Shown here piece by piece: positions 8,323 to 16,138 of a stretch of DNA of 64,000 bases. Under the pieces are notes generated by a model, which searched no databases, was not told where the DNA came from, and worked only from the letters and a program-made list of their open reading frames with translations. The first letter of the stretch is position 1, and each line of letters opens with the position of its first letter. Source of the stretch: an uncultured Bacteroidales bacterium. Lineage in GTDB: Bacteria; Bacteroidota; Bacteroidia; Bacteroidales; F082. The stretch spans positions 1-64,000 of the forward strand of contig CALAZZ010000024.1 of assembly GCA_937926515.1 (NCBI GenBank), written 5' to 3'. A program made the translations under genes and the position numbers.

Positions 8323-8712
8323 TAGGTTCTGCACTTGATTAATCATATCTATCCCGCTCATTTTTATACTATTAGTGTGTAAAACCCCTGGATAAACAAA
8401 ACCAAAAAAAAGCAGCATCTTTGCATGGTTTCCTATTGTAATTGTAGGTTAAGCGGTAAAATTCGAAATTTGAATTTAGAAGTTTTTCCTATTAGCATAG
8501 TTATCAATCATCATAGCTATATATAGAGATCAGGCTAATGTCACTTTCTATTTAAGAACGGGTTACAAAGCCGTTCTCCTTTTTTGAGATTGAAACTAAG
8601 TTTGAAACTGTTTTCTTAGGGTTTATAAAGTGGCAGTCATAACAAAGTCTGTCACATGAATCACTAACAAGGTTTGATTGTGTAACTGAAGAAAAAACAA
8701 AGCATAAGAGGG
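8323..8712. other. 390-bp intergenic region with terminator and -7 candidate
   Basis: No coding frame is credible here. The region holds a terminator-like hairpin (8555-8585) and a TAnnTTTG match, TAAGTTTG at 8597-8604, that could drive the fusion gene from about 8611, leaving a 100-nt leader. I recognise no known riboswitch consensus. Confidence 0.5.
8555..8585 (+). terminator. Rho-independent terminator-like hairpin
   Basis: AGAACGG (8555-8561) pairs perfectly with CCGTTCT (8571-8577) around a 9-nt loop; CC and a six-T run follow. It lies 230 bp after the small T9SS-like gene and 128 bp before the fusion gene, so it may end the former's transcript or act as an attenuator or sRNA terminator. 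Confidence 0.6.
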
Positions 8713-10449
8713 GTGCTTAGTAAACCACATAGCAGCCGATCCATTAGTGATAAATGGATAAAAGCAGCCATAATAGGCAGTGTATGGGCTTCGTTCGAAA
8801 TTGTTGTGGGAAGTTTTTTACACAATATGCGAATCCCATTTGCCGGTACCAGCCTGGCAGCAATAAGTGTATTCTTGTTGATTTCGTTCATGCAACTCTG
8901 GCGCGACACAGGCATCATACTGCGTGCAGGCATTGTTTGCGCACTGATGAAATCAATTTCACCTTCAGCAATCATTCTGGGACCCATGCTCGGAATATTT
9001 ATGGAGGCCTTGCTGCTTGAAGCTGTGGTTTGGCTTTTCGGCAGGAACCTGATCGGATTTCTCCTTGCCGGTGCCGTAGCTGTTAGCTGGACTTTGATCC
9101 AAAAAATTCTAAACTTGATCATTCTATATGGCTTTGATTTAGTTAAAGCAGCTTCTTCATTCTTCCAGTTCGTAGCTAAGCAATTTAGCTTCATAAGCTC
9201 AAACCCTAGCTCACTTATCATCTTAATCTTTACAGTGTATGGAATCGTTGGTGGCCTAGCCGCTATGGCAGGTTATTATTCAAGTAAAAATTTCCACCTT
9301 CTTTCAAAACCATATCAAACCAAATTAAATCTTAGAAATAAAAACCAAAGCAATCTATTTAGTATTGATCCATCGCAAAAATATTCGATTCTCAACCTTG
9401 TTTTAATCTTATTTACAGTGGTATTGAATCTGTATTTTATCAATCGTGCGTGGTTGGTATTGGCTGCAATATCCGGTATCACATTCATGGTCTTTTGTGC
9501 AATTCGTTACAAGCGTTCGCTCAGGCATTTAAAGAAACCTACCATTTGGATTCAGTTTCTTGTCATCACCTTGCTTGCAGCGTTTTTTTGGGAGTGGTTT
9601 TCAACCGGCAATTATTTTACTGAAAACGGCTTAAGGGTTGGCCTGGAAATGAATTACCGTGCGCTAATCATTATTTTTGGATTTTCTGCAATCAGTGTTG
9701 AATTACGAAACCCGCTTATTAAAGCCCTGCTATTCCAGAATGGATTCAAGCACTTGTATGCAGCACTTAATCTTGCTTTCAGTGCTTTACCTGCTATTAT
9801 TGACCAACTTCCAGGCCCCAGATATTTATTTAAGCATCGGAGTAGTCTAATCCGTAATCTGTTGTTCCAGTCCGAACAGTTATATGATTACTTCAGCAAA
9901 AAGAATGGTGCTACAGGAGTATTCATGATAACCGGTGAGGTGCATGAAGGTAAAACCACCTTTGTTGAAAAAATAATCAGCTTGCTCAGGGCAAAAAATA
10001 TCTATGTTACAGGTTTTCTGTCCAAAGGACACTTTTATCAAGGAAAAAGACAGGCTTTTTCACTGTATAATATATCAACAGAAAGGTCAGTTCCTCTGGC
10101 AAAAGCCAATGAAATGGAAGGTTGGCTTAAATTCAGGAGTTTTTGGTTTAATCCGCGTGCCTTAACGCTTGGAAATCAGATATTGAGTTTTGCTTGTAAA
10201 GATAGTTCAGACATCATAGTCATTGATGAGGTTGGCCCAATGGAATTAGATGGACAGGGCTGGCATACTTCACTGTTGAAACTTTCAACACTCACCTCTC
10301 AAGTCCAAATATGGGTTGTTAGGAATTCAATCATTGAGGAAGTTATTCAAAAATATGAGCTTATAAACCCGGTTATCATAAATATTGGTACAAACTCACC
10401 TGAGGCAGTCCTTTCCCTGATTTTGCAGTCAAAATTTACTGCTTGTTAA
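8713..10449 (+). CDS. ECF-transporter-like membrane protein fused to a THEP1-type NTPase
   Basis: 578 residues in three apparent parts. Residues 15-195 hold several membrane helices resembling an ECF S-component. Residues about 220-400 contain further helices and a segment (GLRVGLEMNYRALIIIFGF and after) that resembles EcfT/CbiQ transmembrane subunits. Residues 402-578 are a soluble NTPase of the THEP1/NTPase_1 type, with P-loop GEVHEGKTTF near 407 and a Walker B-like IIVIDEVGPMEL. THEP1 proteins hydrolyse nucleoside triphosphates; linking one to ECF-like membrane parts suggests an energised transporter, but the substrate is unknown. The frame has no ATG before the first helix; it starts at GTG 8713, with a stop 30 bp upstream. 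It is immediately upstream of the cytochrome locus. Confidence 0.75.
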   Translation: MLSKPHSSRSISDKWIKAAIIGSVWASFEIVVGSFLHNMRIPFAGTSLAAISVFLLISFMQLWRDTGIILRAGIVCALMKSISPSAIILGPMLGIFMEALLLEAVVWLFGRNLIGFLLAGAVAVSWTLIQKILNLIILYGFDLVKAASSFFQFVAKQFSFISSNPSSLIILIFTVYGIVGGLAAMAGYYSSKNFHLLSKPYQTKLNLRNKNQSNLFSIDPSQKYSILNLVLILFTVVLNLYFINRAWLVLAAISGITFMVFCAIRYKRSLRHLKKPTIWIQFLVITLLAAFFWEWFSTGNYFTENGLRVGLEMNYRALIIIFGFSAISVELRNPLIKALLFQNGFKHLYAALNLAFSALPAIIDQLPGPRYLFKHRSSLIRNLLFQSEQLYDYFSKKNGATGVFMITGEVHEGKTTFVEKIISLLRAKNIYVTGFLSKGHFYQGKRQAFSLYNISTERSVPLAKANEMEGWLKFRSFWFNPRALTLGNQILSFACKDSSDIIVIDEVGPMELDGQGWHTSLLKLSTLTSQVQIWVVRNSIIEEVIQKYELINPVIINIGTNSPEAVLSLILQSKFTAC

Positions 10450-10526
10450 TACTCAATTTCGCTTGCGATTCTTATACTTTTCTATTGTTTATTCCTCGAA
10501 CCATAACCGTGGCCGCGCTATTTATT

Positions 10527-10542
10527 CTTAATTTAAATTAAG
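10527..10542. promoter_or_regulatory. Perfect 16-bp AT-rich palindrome
   Basis: CTTAATTTAAATTAAG equals its own reverse complement. Lying 228 bp before the hexaheme gene and just after the NTPase fusion gene, it could be a dimeric regulator site. AT-rich palindromes also arise by chance. Confidence 0.4.
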
Positions 10543-10591
10543 GTTATTCTATTGATATTGTGGTTGATAAAATATCTTTAGTGTTGCTTCA

Positions 10592-10605
10592 TTGATGTAT
10601 ATCAA
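10592..10605. promoter_or_regulatory. FNR/CRP-family operator upstream of the cytochrome locus
   Basis: TTGAT-GTAT-ATCAA is an exact match to the FNR consensus TTGATnnnnATCAA, with the palindrome extending one base on each side (10591-10606). A class II activator position (centre at -41.5) would put the transcription start near 10640, about 115 nt before the first cytochrome gene. This suggests oxygen- or redox-responsive activation by a CRP/FNR protein encoded elsewhere. Confidence 0.65.
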
Positions 10606-10755
10606 TTTATTGACCTATTTACATCTATTCTTTTACTCGTTTATTTCACCTGATGACTCTTGCACAGTCAGTAAAAACATCTTAATCTTGCTTTCAGAAA
10701 ACATTAATTCTGATGAAATTAAATTAAACCTCAAATAATTTAAAAAACCAAAACT

Positions 10756-11790
10756 ATGAAAAGTTTATCTAAATTATCCATGCTTTTAACCATCATCATG
10801 ATGATAGGCATGGCACTTGCATCATGTACAAAGGAAGGTCCGGCCGGATTACCCGGTAAAGATGGCGTAGACGGTGAAGATGGTATCGATGGCGTTGACG
10901 GCACAGCCAAGTGTGCTGCCTGTCATGACGATAGCCAGGTCAATTTTGCCATTACCAGGCATTGGGAAATGTCGCAACACGCCATGGGCAATACTTACCT
11001 ACGTAATTCTGCTAACTGCGCTGGTTGCCATACAAGTCAGGGATACAGGGAAATTATCCTCACCGGAGCCGATAATACAGAAGGAACAATTTCCAATCCA
11101 AACCCACCAAACTGTTACACCTGCCACAACATACACCAGGACTATACCGTGGATGACTGGGCATTGAGCAATGTTGCCCCTGTTACATTACGTACAACAG
11201 GTGATGTGATTGACCTTGGAAAAGGGAACCTGTGTGCTACCTGCCACCAGCCCCGTAACCCCGGTCCCATGCCAGAAGTTGGTGGACCAGATGTTACTGT
11301 GGGTAATTTCCGCTGGGGACCACACTATGGTGCACAAGCTGTAATTGCTGCCGGTAAAGGTGCTTATGAAGTAGGTGACGGATATACCAATTCAGTCCAC
11401 GTAAATATGATAGGCAACAGTTGCGTGACATGCCACCTGGTTGAAAACAGTGGTGAAAATGCCGGTGGACACATGATGAACCTCAGCTATGGCGAAGGTA
11501 ATGTGCTGACAACAGCCTGTGCTTCATGCCATACCAGTTCTGAAACTTTACAAGCACTTATGACCAATGTTAAGAACGAATTGGATGACTTGTTGGGACA
11601 GCTTAATACCAAACTGAAGGAATTAGGTGTTATGGATGATGCCAACTATATTGTACCGGGTACATGGCCGGCTGATTATGCAGGCGCATATGTAAATCAT
11701 AACCTGGTGAAATATGACCATAGTAACGGAGTACACAATTTCCCATACGCCAAAAAACTTTTAGAAAATTCAATCGCCGCATTACCTTAA
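10756..11790 (+). CDS. Hexaheme c-type cytochrome lipoprotein with collagen-like linker
   Basis: 344 residues. The lipoprotein signal ends in LASC (acylated cysteine C24), followed by eight Gly-X-Y triplets (about residues 28-51) and then a heme-rich domain with six CxxCH sites: CAACH, CAGCH, CYTCH, CATCH, CVTCH and CASCH. The collagen-like stretch probably acts as an extended stalk between the lipid anchor and the heme domain, placing it at a membrane surface. It leads the cytochrome cluster and follows an FNR-type box. It resembles multiheme cytochromes used in periplasmic or outer-surface electron transfer; no catalytic motif of nitrite or sulfite reductases is recognisable. A hairpin follows its stop codon. 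Confidence 0.88.
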   Translation: MKSLSKLSMLLTIIMMIGMALASCTKEGPAGLPGKDGVDGEDGIDGVDGTAKCAACHDDSQVNFAITRHWEMSQHAMGNTYLRNSANCAGCHTSQGYREIILTGADNTEGTISNPNPPNCYTCHNIHQDYTVDDWALSNVAPVTLRTTGDVIDLGKGNLCATCHQPRNPGPMPEVGGPDVTVGNFRWGPHYGAQAVIAAGKGAYEVGDGYTNSVHVNMIGNSCVTCHLVENSGENAGGHMMNLSYGEGNVLTTACASCHTSSETLQALMTNVKNELDDLLGQLNTKLKELGVMDDANYIVPGTWPADYAGAYVNHNLVKYDHSNGVHNFPYAKKLLENSIAALP

Positions 11791-11810
11791 TCTAATGCCG
11801 GAAACACATT

Positions 11811-11857
11811 TGCAACAGGCTTCTTCATTTATCCCAAAGAGGCCTGTTGCAGTTTTA
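11811..11857 (+). terminator. Intergenic hairpin after the hexaheme gene
   Basis: TGCAACAGGC (11811-11820) pairs perfectly with GCCTGTTGCA (11842-11851) around a 21-nt loop, followed by GTTTT. The T-run is short, so it may be a partial terminator or a 3' RNA stabiliser that sets higher expression of the first gene over the rest of the operon. Confidence 0.5.
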
Positions 11858-11890
11858 AAACAAGAAACCGCAAATTAAATACGCAAACGA

Positions 11891-12259
11891 ATGAAAACAA
11901 GGCATATAATTGCAGTTATAACTCTGATCATGGCTTTCATTGTGTCGTCATGCCAATATGAGTTTATCGAAATCGACCTACCTCCAATTGATCCGGATGT
12001 ACCGATCAGCTTTTCCGAAGAAATAGTTCCCATATTTAACAACAAATGTTTATCCTGCCACGGAGGAAACATTGCACCAGATCTTTCGGCAGGCGCGGCA
12101 TATAACTCAATCGTTCCAAGCTTGGTAAACCTGGATGTTCCTGAAGACAGCAAAATCTATACACATCCAGCCCCGACTTCATCACATGCTGCAAGGTATA
12201 GCGATACAGAGGCATTTCTTATCCTCACCTGGATTGAACAAGGCGCACAGAATAATTAA
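11891..12259 (+). CDS. Monoheme c-type cytochrome lipoprotein
   Basis: 122 residues. The lipoprotein signal has the box VSSC (acylated Cys near residue 21). A single heme site, CLSCH, lies near residue 54 in the context FNNKCLSCHGG, typical of small PSCyt1-like cytochromes found in Bacteroidota and Planctomycetes. It should be a membrane-anchored electron carrier. It lies 100 bp after the hexaheme gene and 18 bp before the barrel gene, consistent with one operon. Confidence 0.87.
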   Translation: MKTRHIIAVITLIMAFIVSSCQYEFIEIDLPPIDPDVPISFSEEIVPIFNNKCLSCHGGNIAPDLSAGAAYNSIVPSLVNLDVPEDSKIYTHPAPTSSHAARYSDTEAFLILTWIEQGAQNN

Positions 12260-12277
12260 ACTCTAAAAGCAATAAAG

Positions 12278-13144
12278 ATGAAAAAGATCATTACGCTCAG
12301 CAGTATATTAATCCTCTTTAGCCTGGTAATTCAAGCCCAGGAAGAGCAGCCCAAAGATCGCCCGGTAAGGGCTCCCTTTGAAAGTGGCATACTTATTGAT
12401 AACCAAACCACAGTAATCCCAGCTGTAAAAACTTTGGAATACAATATTCAACATAAATTCAGCCCAATGAACAATGGCATATCAGACTTGTTCGGCATCT
12501 ACTCCCCAGGAGCCAACATGAGGATGTCATTTTCTTATGTACCTCTTACCAATCTTCAAATTGGATATGGATTAAGTTTGGATAAAATGTACAGCGACTT
12601 TTCAGCTAAGTATACCATATTGGAACAAACGCGCAGAAACACCATTCCGGTTGCAGTAGCAGTGTATGCAAATATGGCAATTGACGGGAGAAATGAAGAA
12701 GATTTCGGAAAAAATTACACTTTTGGAAACAGGTTTGCCTATTTCACTCAATTGATAGTGGGTCGTAAAATCAACGACTGGCTATCCATTCAGGCCAATG
12801 CCAGCTTTACTCATTTCAATTCAACCAGGGAAGGCATCGATCACGATAAGATCGCAGTTGGATTCAATGGAAGAGCTAATTTTTCACCACAGTCCTCCAT
12901 TTTGTTTCAATACGATATTCCTCTCGAAATTCAAGGCATTGCTGAACACCGTGAATTTACCAATCCTGCCAAACCTAATCTTGGTGTAGGTTGGGAAATT
13001 CGCACCAGCACACACGTATTCCATATTTATGTTTCATCAGCAAAAGGCATGATACCTCAAGAAAACGCCCTCTACAATCAATATGACTGGACAGATGGTG
13101 ATATGATGTTCGGCTTTTCGATGATCAGGCTGTGGAACTTTTAA
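12278..13144 (+). CDS. DUF5777-like outer-membrane beta-barrel protein
   Basis: 288 residues with a cleavable signal peptide (to about residue 20, ending IQAQ) and alternating amphipathic strands ending in a C-terminal aromatic residue (RLWNF), as in outer-membrane barrels. Sequence features, including the early VIPAVKTLEYNIQHKF segment, fit the DUF5777 family, which in Bacteroidota often sits beside c-type cytochrome genes. It has no heme site. Given its position between cytochrome lipoproteins and carriers, it could be the barrel part of an electron conduit; that role is inference. Confidence 0.75.
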   Translation: MKKIITLSSILILFSLVIQAQEEQPKDRPVRAPFESGILIDNQTTVIPAVKTLEYNIQHKFSPMNNGISDLFGIYSPGANMRMSFSYVPLTNLQIGYGLSLDKMYSDFSAKYTILEQTRRNTIPVAVAVYANMAIDGRNEEDFGKNYTFGNRFAYFTQLIVGRKINDWLSIQANASFTHFNSTREGIDHDKIAVGFNGRANFSPQSSILFQYDIPLEIQGIAEHREFTNPAKPNLGVGWEIRTSTHVFHIYVSSAKGMIPQENALYNQYDWTDGDMMFGFSMIRLWNF

Positions 13145-13178
13145 AAAATTATTGTTTAACTAAATACCCTCTAAAGCG

Positions 13179-13595
13179 ATGAAAAAAAGATTTTTTTATT
13201 TAATAGCAGTTGTCTTTGGCACATTTGCACTGCTTGCATTTGTGACGCCACAAGACCAAAAAATAGGAGAACCATGGGACATTCCCACGGAATACAAAGA
13301 GATGGTAAACCCACATAAAGGTGATGATTCTCTGGATAGATTGGGAAGGTCAGCTTATAACAGGCACTGCCGCTCTTGCCATGGAAATGCAGGCCTGGGT
13401 GACGGACCTCGTGCCAGAAATCTGGAAACATTCCCAGGTGATTTCTCATCAGCCGAATTCCAGGCATACACCGATGGCGAAATTTATTATATGTCTATAA
13501 TTGGCCGTGATGAAATGCCCAATTACGAAAGTAATATTCCGGATGAGGAAGAAAGATGGGCCATCGTAAATTATATCCGTACAATGGCCAAGTAG
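13179..13595 (+). CDS. Monoheme cytochrome c, copy 1
   Basis: 138 residues: a hydrophobic signal or anchor (about 5-22) and one class I cytochrome c domain with CRSCH at 64-68 and probable axial methionine M113 in GRDEMPN. Likely a periplasmic electron shuttle. About 80% of the last 109 residues match the second copy at 13901-14317, so the two arose by a fairly recent duplication. It is the last gene before a strong terminator. Confidence 0.93.
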   Translation: MKKRFFYLIAVVFGTFALLAFVTPQDQKIGEPWDIPTEYKEMVNPHKGDDSLDRLGRSAYNRHCRSCHGNAGLGDGPRARNLETFPGDFSSAEFQAYTDGEIYYMSIIGRDEMPNYESNIPDEEERWAIVNYIRTMAK

Positions 13596-13633
13596 GCGTA
13601 CATCCAATCTAGCCATGTGCTGAATCTCAAAAT

Positions 13634-13681
13634 AAAAAGTTCACATCTGAATGCATGATTGCAAACAATGTGAACTTTTTT
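13634..13681 (+). terminator. Rho-independent terminator ending the first cytochrome operon
   Basis: AAAAAGTTCACAT (13634-13646) and ATGTGAACTTTTT (13668-13680) form a perfect 13-bp stem around a 21-nt loop, ending in a T-run. Confidence 0.75.
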
Positions 13682-13823
13682 AATAATTAAAATTCGGAAG
13701 AGGGAGTGTTTTGAATTCTGTTCTTATCAAATCTTTTATGCATTGATTTTTTACTTCTAAAGTCTTTATGATTGATTTATGAGTTACTTTATTATGCAGA
13801 ACTGATTTATTTGATAAAAAGAT

Positions 13824-13831
13824 TAACTTTG
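13824..13831 (+). promoter_or_regulatory. Probable -7 box of the second cytochrome operon
   Basis: TAACTTTG fits TAnnTTTG and would start transcription near 13838, about 63 nt before the ATG at 13901. No consensus -33 element is seen at the right spacing. Confidence 0.4.
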
Positions 13832-13900
13832 AATGCCATAACATAATATGCTTACATTTTCATATTATATAACTTTTTAATAACCAAAACAATAGATATT

Positions 13901-14317
13901 ATGAAAGCAAAGATTCTATTCACTGCAACAGTAGCAATAGCAGCTTTTACCTTTTTAGCTTTTTCCAATCCTCAGGATAAACCAAAAGGTGAGCCATGGG
14001 ACATTCCTGCTGAGTACAAATCAATGGAGAATCCCTACAAGGATGATGCTTCACTTGACCGTTTAGGCCGATCAGCATACAGCAAACACTGTCGTTCATG
14101 CCATGGAAATTCCGGACTCGGAGATGGACCTCGTGCCCGCAGCCTTGATACTTATCCAGGCGATTTCTCTTCTGCTGAATTTCAGTCCCATACCGATGGT
14201 GAATTGTATTATATGTCAATCATAGGACGAGATGAAATGCCTAACTTTGAAGGCAATATTCCGGATATGGAAGAACGGTGGGCCATTATCAATTATTTAA
14301 GAACGCTTGCAAAATAA
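13901..14317 (+). CDS. Monoheme cytochrome c, copy 2
   Basis: 138 residues with the same layout as the preceding copy: signal or anchor (about 5-22), CRSCH at 64-68, and M113 in GRDEMPN. The heme pocket is fully conserved; most changes are in the signal segment and surface positions. It appears to have its own promoter, so the two copies may be expressed under different conditions or serve different partners. A heptaheme gene follows. Confidence 0.93.
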   Translation: MKAKILFTATVAIAAFTFLAFSNPQDKPKGEPWDIPAEYKSMENPYKDDASLDRLGRSAYSKHCRSCHGNSGLGDGPRARSLDTYPGDFSSAEFQSHTDGELYYMSIIGRDEMPNFEGNIPDMEERWAIINYLRTLAK

Positions 14318-14407
14318 TATCTCTTTTAAGTTTTTGATTTCATTTATCAGGTTCAAATACAGTCTGAAATGGAGTGTCATTTGCCTGAAATAACCCATAA
14401 TTCGCAT

Positions 14408-15367
14408 ATGAAGATTTATATTGGTGGATTAATGGTCATCACACTGACCTTGTTTTTTAATTTTCCTATTCATAGTCAGGAAGTTGTGATTATGGATAAC
14501 GAACCTGCATATTTTGAAGACAACAAACATTGTTTTCAATGTCATGGCCAAAGGTTTTACACTTATGAAAATGAATTTACAGGAAGAATTGAGCGTAAGG
14601 CAATGAATCCAAACTTGATTTATGATGCAGACGAATTCTATTCGGGCGTTCACAGGCATTTCAGTTGTACAGATTGTCATTCACCTGATTATGAAATTTA
14701 CCCTCATGATACCGAACTCAGGTTTGAAGAAATGTTTTCGTGCCTTGATTGCCATGGAGGAGATCCTACCTGGAAGCGCTATAATTTTGAATTGATTGAT
14801 GATGAGTTTCATAAAAGTATCCATTCGCCTGATCATATTGAAGCTTTCAATTGCTGGAGTTGTCATGATCCCCACTCATACCGTTTGAAAACAAGAAGCA
14901 ACTTTTCAACCCGCGAAATCGTGACATATCATAATAATACTTGTAAAACCTGTCATGATAATCCGGATCGTTTTCAGCTCATTTCAGAAGAATTGAAACC
15001 TTCACTTGAGCAAATACATGACTTTCTTCCCAATTTCAATCTGCATTTTAATGCAGTGCGCTGCATTGAATGCCATACTGAGCCCGAAGAAACCATGTGG
15101 GTGGCACATAATATCCTCCCAAAGGAAATGGCTGTGCGAAACTGTGTTGAATGTCATTCGACCAATTCAAGATTGATGTCCTCTCTATATAAATATCAAA
15201 GCCTTGAAAACAGACGCGAACGTGGCTTTTTCAATGCTATTATTTTAAACGATGCCTATGTGATCGGGGCCAATCGAAACCATTTTCTTAATGTGGCCAG
15301 TCTCGTGATACTGGGATTGGTTTTGCTTGCAATGATCGGACACATTATTTTACGAATAATTAAATAA
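14408..15367 (+). CDS. Heptaheme c-type cytochrome with C-terminal membrane anchor
   Basis: 319 residues from MKIYIG at 14408; an in-frame ATG at 14369 precedes the signal peptide by 13 residues and is less likely. A signal peptide ends near residue 24. Seven heme sites follow: CFQCH, CTDCH, CLDCH, CWSCH, CKTCH, CIECH and CVECH. A C-terminal helix (roughly the last 28 residues) tethers it in the cytoplasmic membrane with hemes in the periplasm. It lies 4 bp before a membrane cytochrome b gene, so the two likely form a quinol-oxidising or quinone-reducing unit resembling thiosulfate or tetrathionate reductase electron-transfer modules, but lacking the molybdenum catalytic subunit. Confidence 0.88.
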   Translation: MKIYIGGLMVITLTLFFNFPIHSQEVVIMDNEPAYFEDNKHCFQCHGQRFYTYENEFTGRIERKAMNPNLIYDADEFYSGVHRHFSCTDCHSPDYEIYPHDTELRFEEMFSCLDCHGGDPTWKRYNFELIDDEFHKSIHSPDHIEAFNCWSCHDPHSYRLKTRSNFSTREIVTYHNNTCKTCHDNPDRFQLISEELKPSLEQIHDFLPNFNLHFNAVRCIECHTEPEETMWVAHNILPKEMAVRNCVECHSTNSRLMSSLYKYQSLENRRERGFFNAIILNDAYVIGANRNHFLNVASLVILGLVLLAMIGHIILRIIK

Positions 15368-15371
15368 AGCT

Positions 15372-15992
15372 ATGGCTGAAGAAAAAATATATCTCTATCC
15401 CGTGTGGCTCAGGATATGGCATGGCATAAATGCACTCCTAATCATATTTTTAATTGCAACCGGAATAAGTATGCAATATGCCAACCCGGAATATCCATTT
15501 ATCCGCTTCGATCTGGCAGTTAGCATTCATAATATTTGCGGGGTTTTACTGGCGATTAACTATGTGATCTTTCTGCCATCAAACCTTGCAACCAGCAACC
15601 GGCGCTATTATGTTGACGGATTAAAGAATATTGGGCCCCGCATGATGCGGATGATGCGTTATTATCTTACTGAACAGCCCAAAAAGAAACCGTCACCCTT
15701 TCCGGTTACCAAGGAGAACAAATTCAATCCCTTGCAGGCCATGACCTATTCAATTGTGATGGTGATATTTTTGCCCCTGGTAATCACCACAGGATTGGCC
15801 TTATTATTTCCGGAAACCATCGCCAAGGAGGTATTTGGGTATAGCGGCTTATTTTTAACCGCATTGTTGCACTCAGCCATTGGATTTTTGATATCAATAT
15901 TCCTGATTGTGCATATATATGTTTGCACAACTGGTAAAAAGATCACTGATAATTTCAAAGGAATTATCACAGGTTACCATACCAATCATTAA
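15372..15992 (+). CDS. Cytochrome b561-type membrane subunit
   Basis: 206 residues with four to five predicted membrane helices. Candidate heme b histidines lie in helices 1 and 2 (RIWHGIN, near residue 17, and SIHNICG, near 53) and in the later helices (LLHSAIG, VHIYV). This matches the Ni/Fe-hydrogenase and thiosulfate-reductase cytochrome b family, which moves electrons between quinones and periplasmic c-type hemes. Its gene directly follows the heptaheme protein (4 bp), its probable partner. Confidence 0.85.
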   Translation: MAEEKIYLYPVWLRIWHGINALLIIFLIATGISMQYANPEYPFIRFDLAVSIHNICGVLLAINYVIFLPSNLATSNRRYYVDGLKNIGPRMMRMMRYYLTEQPKKKPSPFPVTKENKFNPLQAMTYSIVMVIFLPLVITTGLALLFPETIAKEVFGYSGLFLTALLHSAIGFLISIFLIVHIYVCTTGKKITDNFKGIITGYHTNH

Positions 15993-16138
15993 TGATGGGT
16001 TTGGGTGTGTGCTAATGCCGGATTCATTCCGGTGAAGTTTTGAGTATCGTGTTGAGGTGATGGTATGGTTTTACTTATAAAACTTCATGCAATTCATTGC
16101 ATTTATATATATCCACGTTGAACCAAAACACAGAACTC

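Larger units (their letters stand above)
10450..10755. other. Regulatory region upstream of the cytochrome locus
   Basis: 306 bp without a coding frame. It holds a perfect 16-bp palindrome (10527-10542) and a perfect FNR-type box (10592-10605), both listed separately. It is AT-rich. No clear TAnnTTTG promoter was found; TATTCTTT at 10626-10633 is the nearest degenerate candidate. Confidence 0.6.
13596..13900. other. Intergenic region between the two cytochrome c copies
   Basis: 305 bp with no coding frame. It contains a terminator at 13634-13681 and a TAnnTTTG -7 candidate at 13824-13831, listed separately, so the second half of the cytochrome locus appears to be its own transcription unit. 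Confidence 0.6.

Noticed and set aside
8664..9221. 185-residue minus-strand open frame
   Set aside because: Lies antisense to the membrane part of the NTPase fusion gene; composition is what a reversed hydrophobic gene gives, and it has no recognisable motif.
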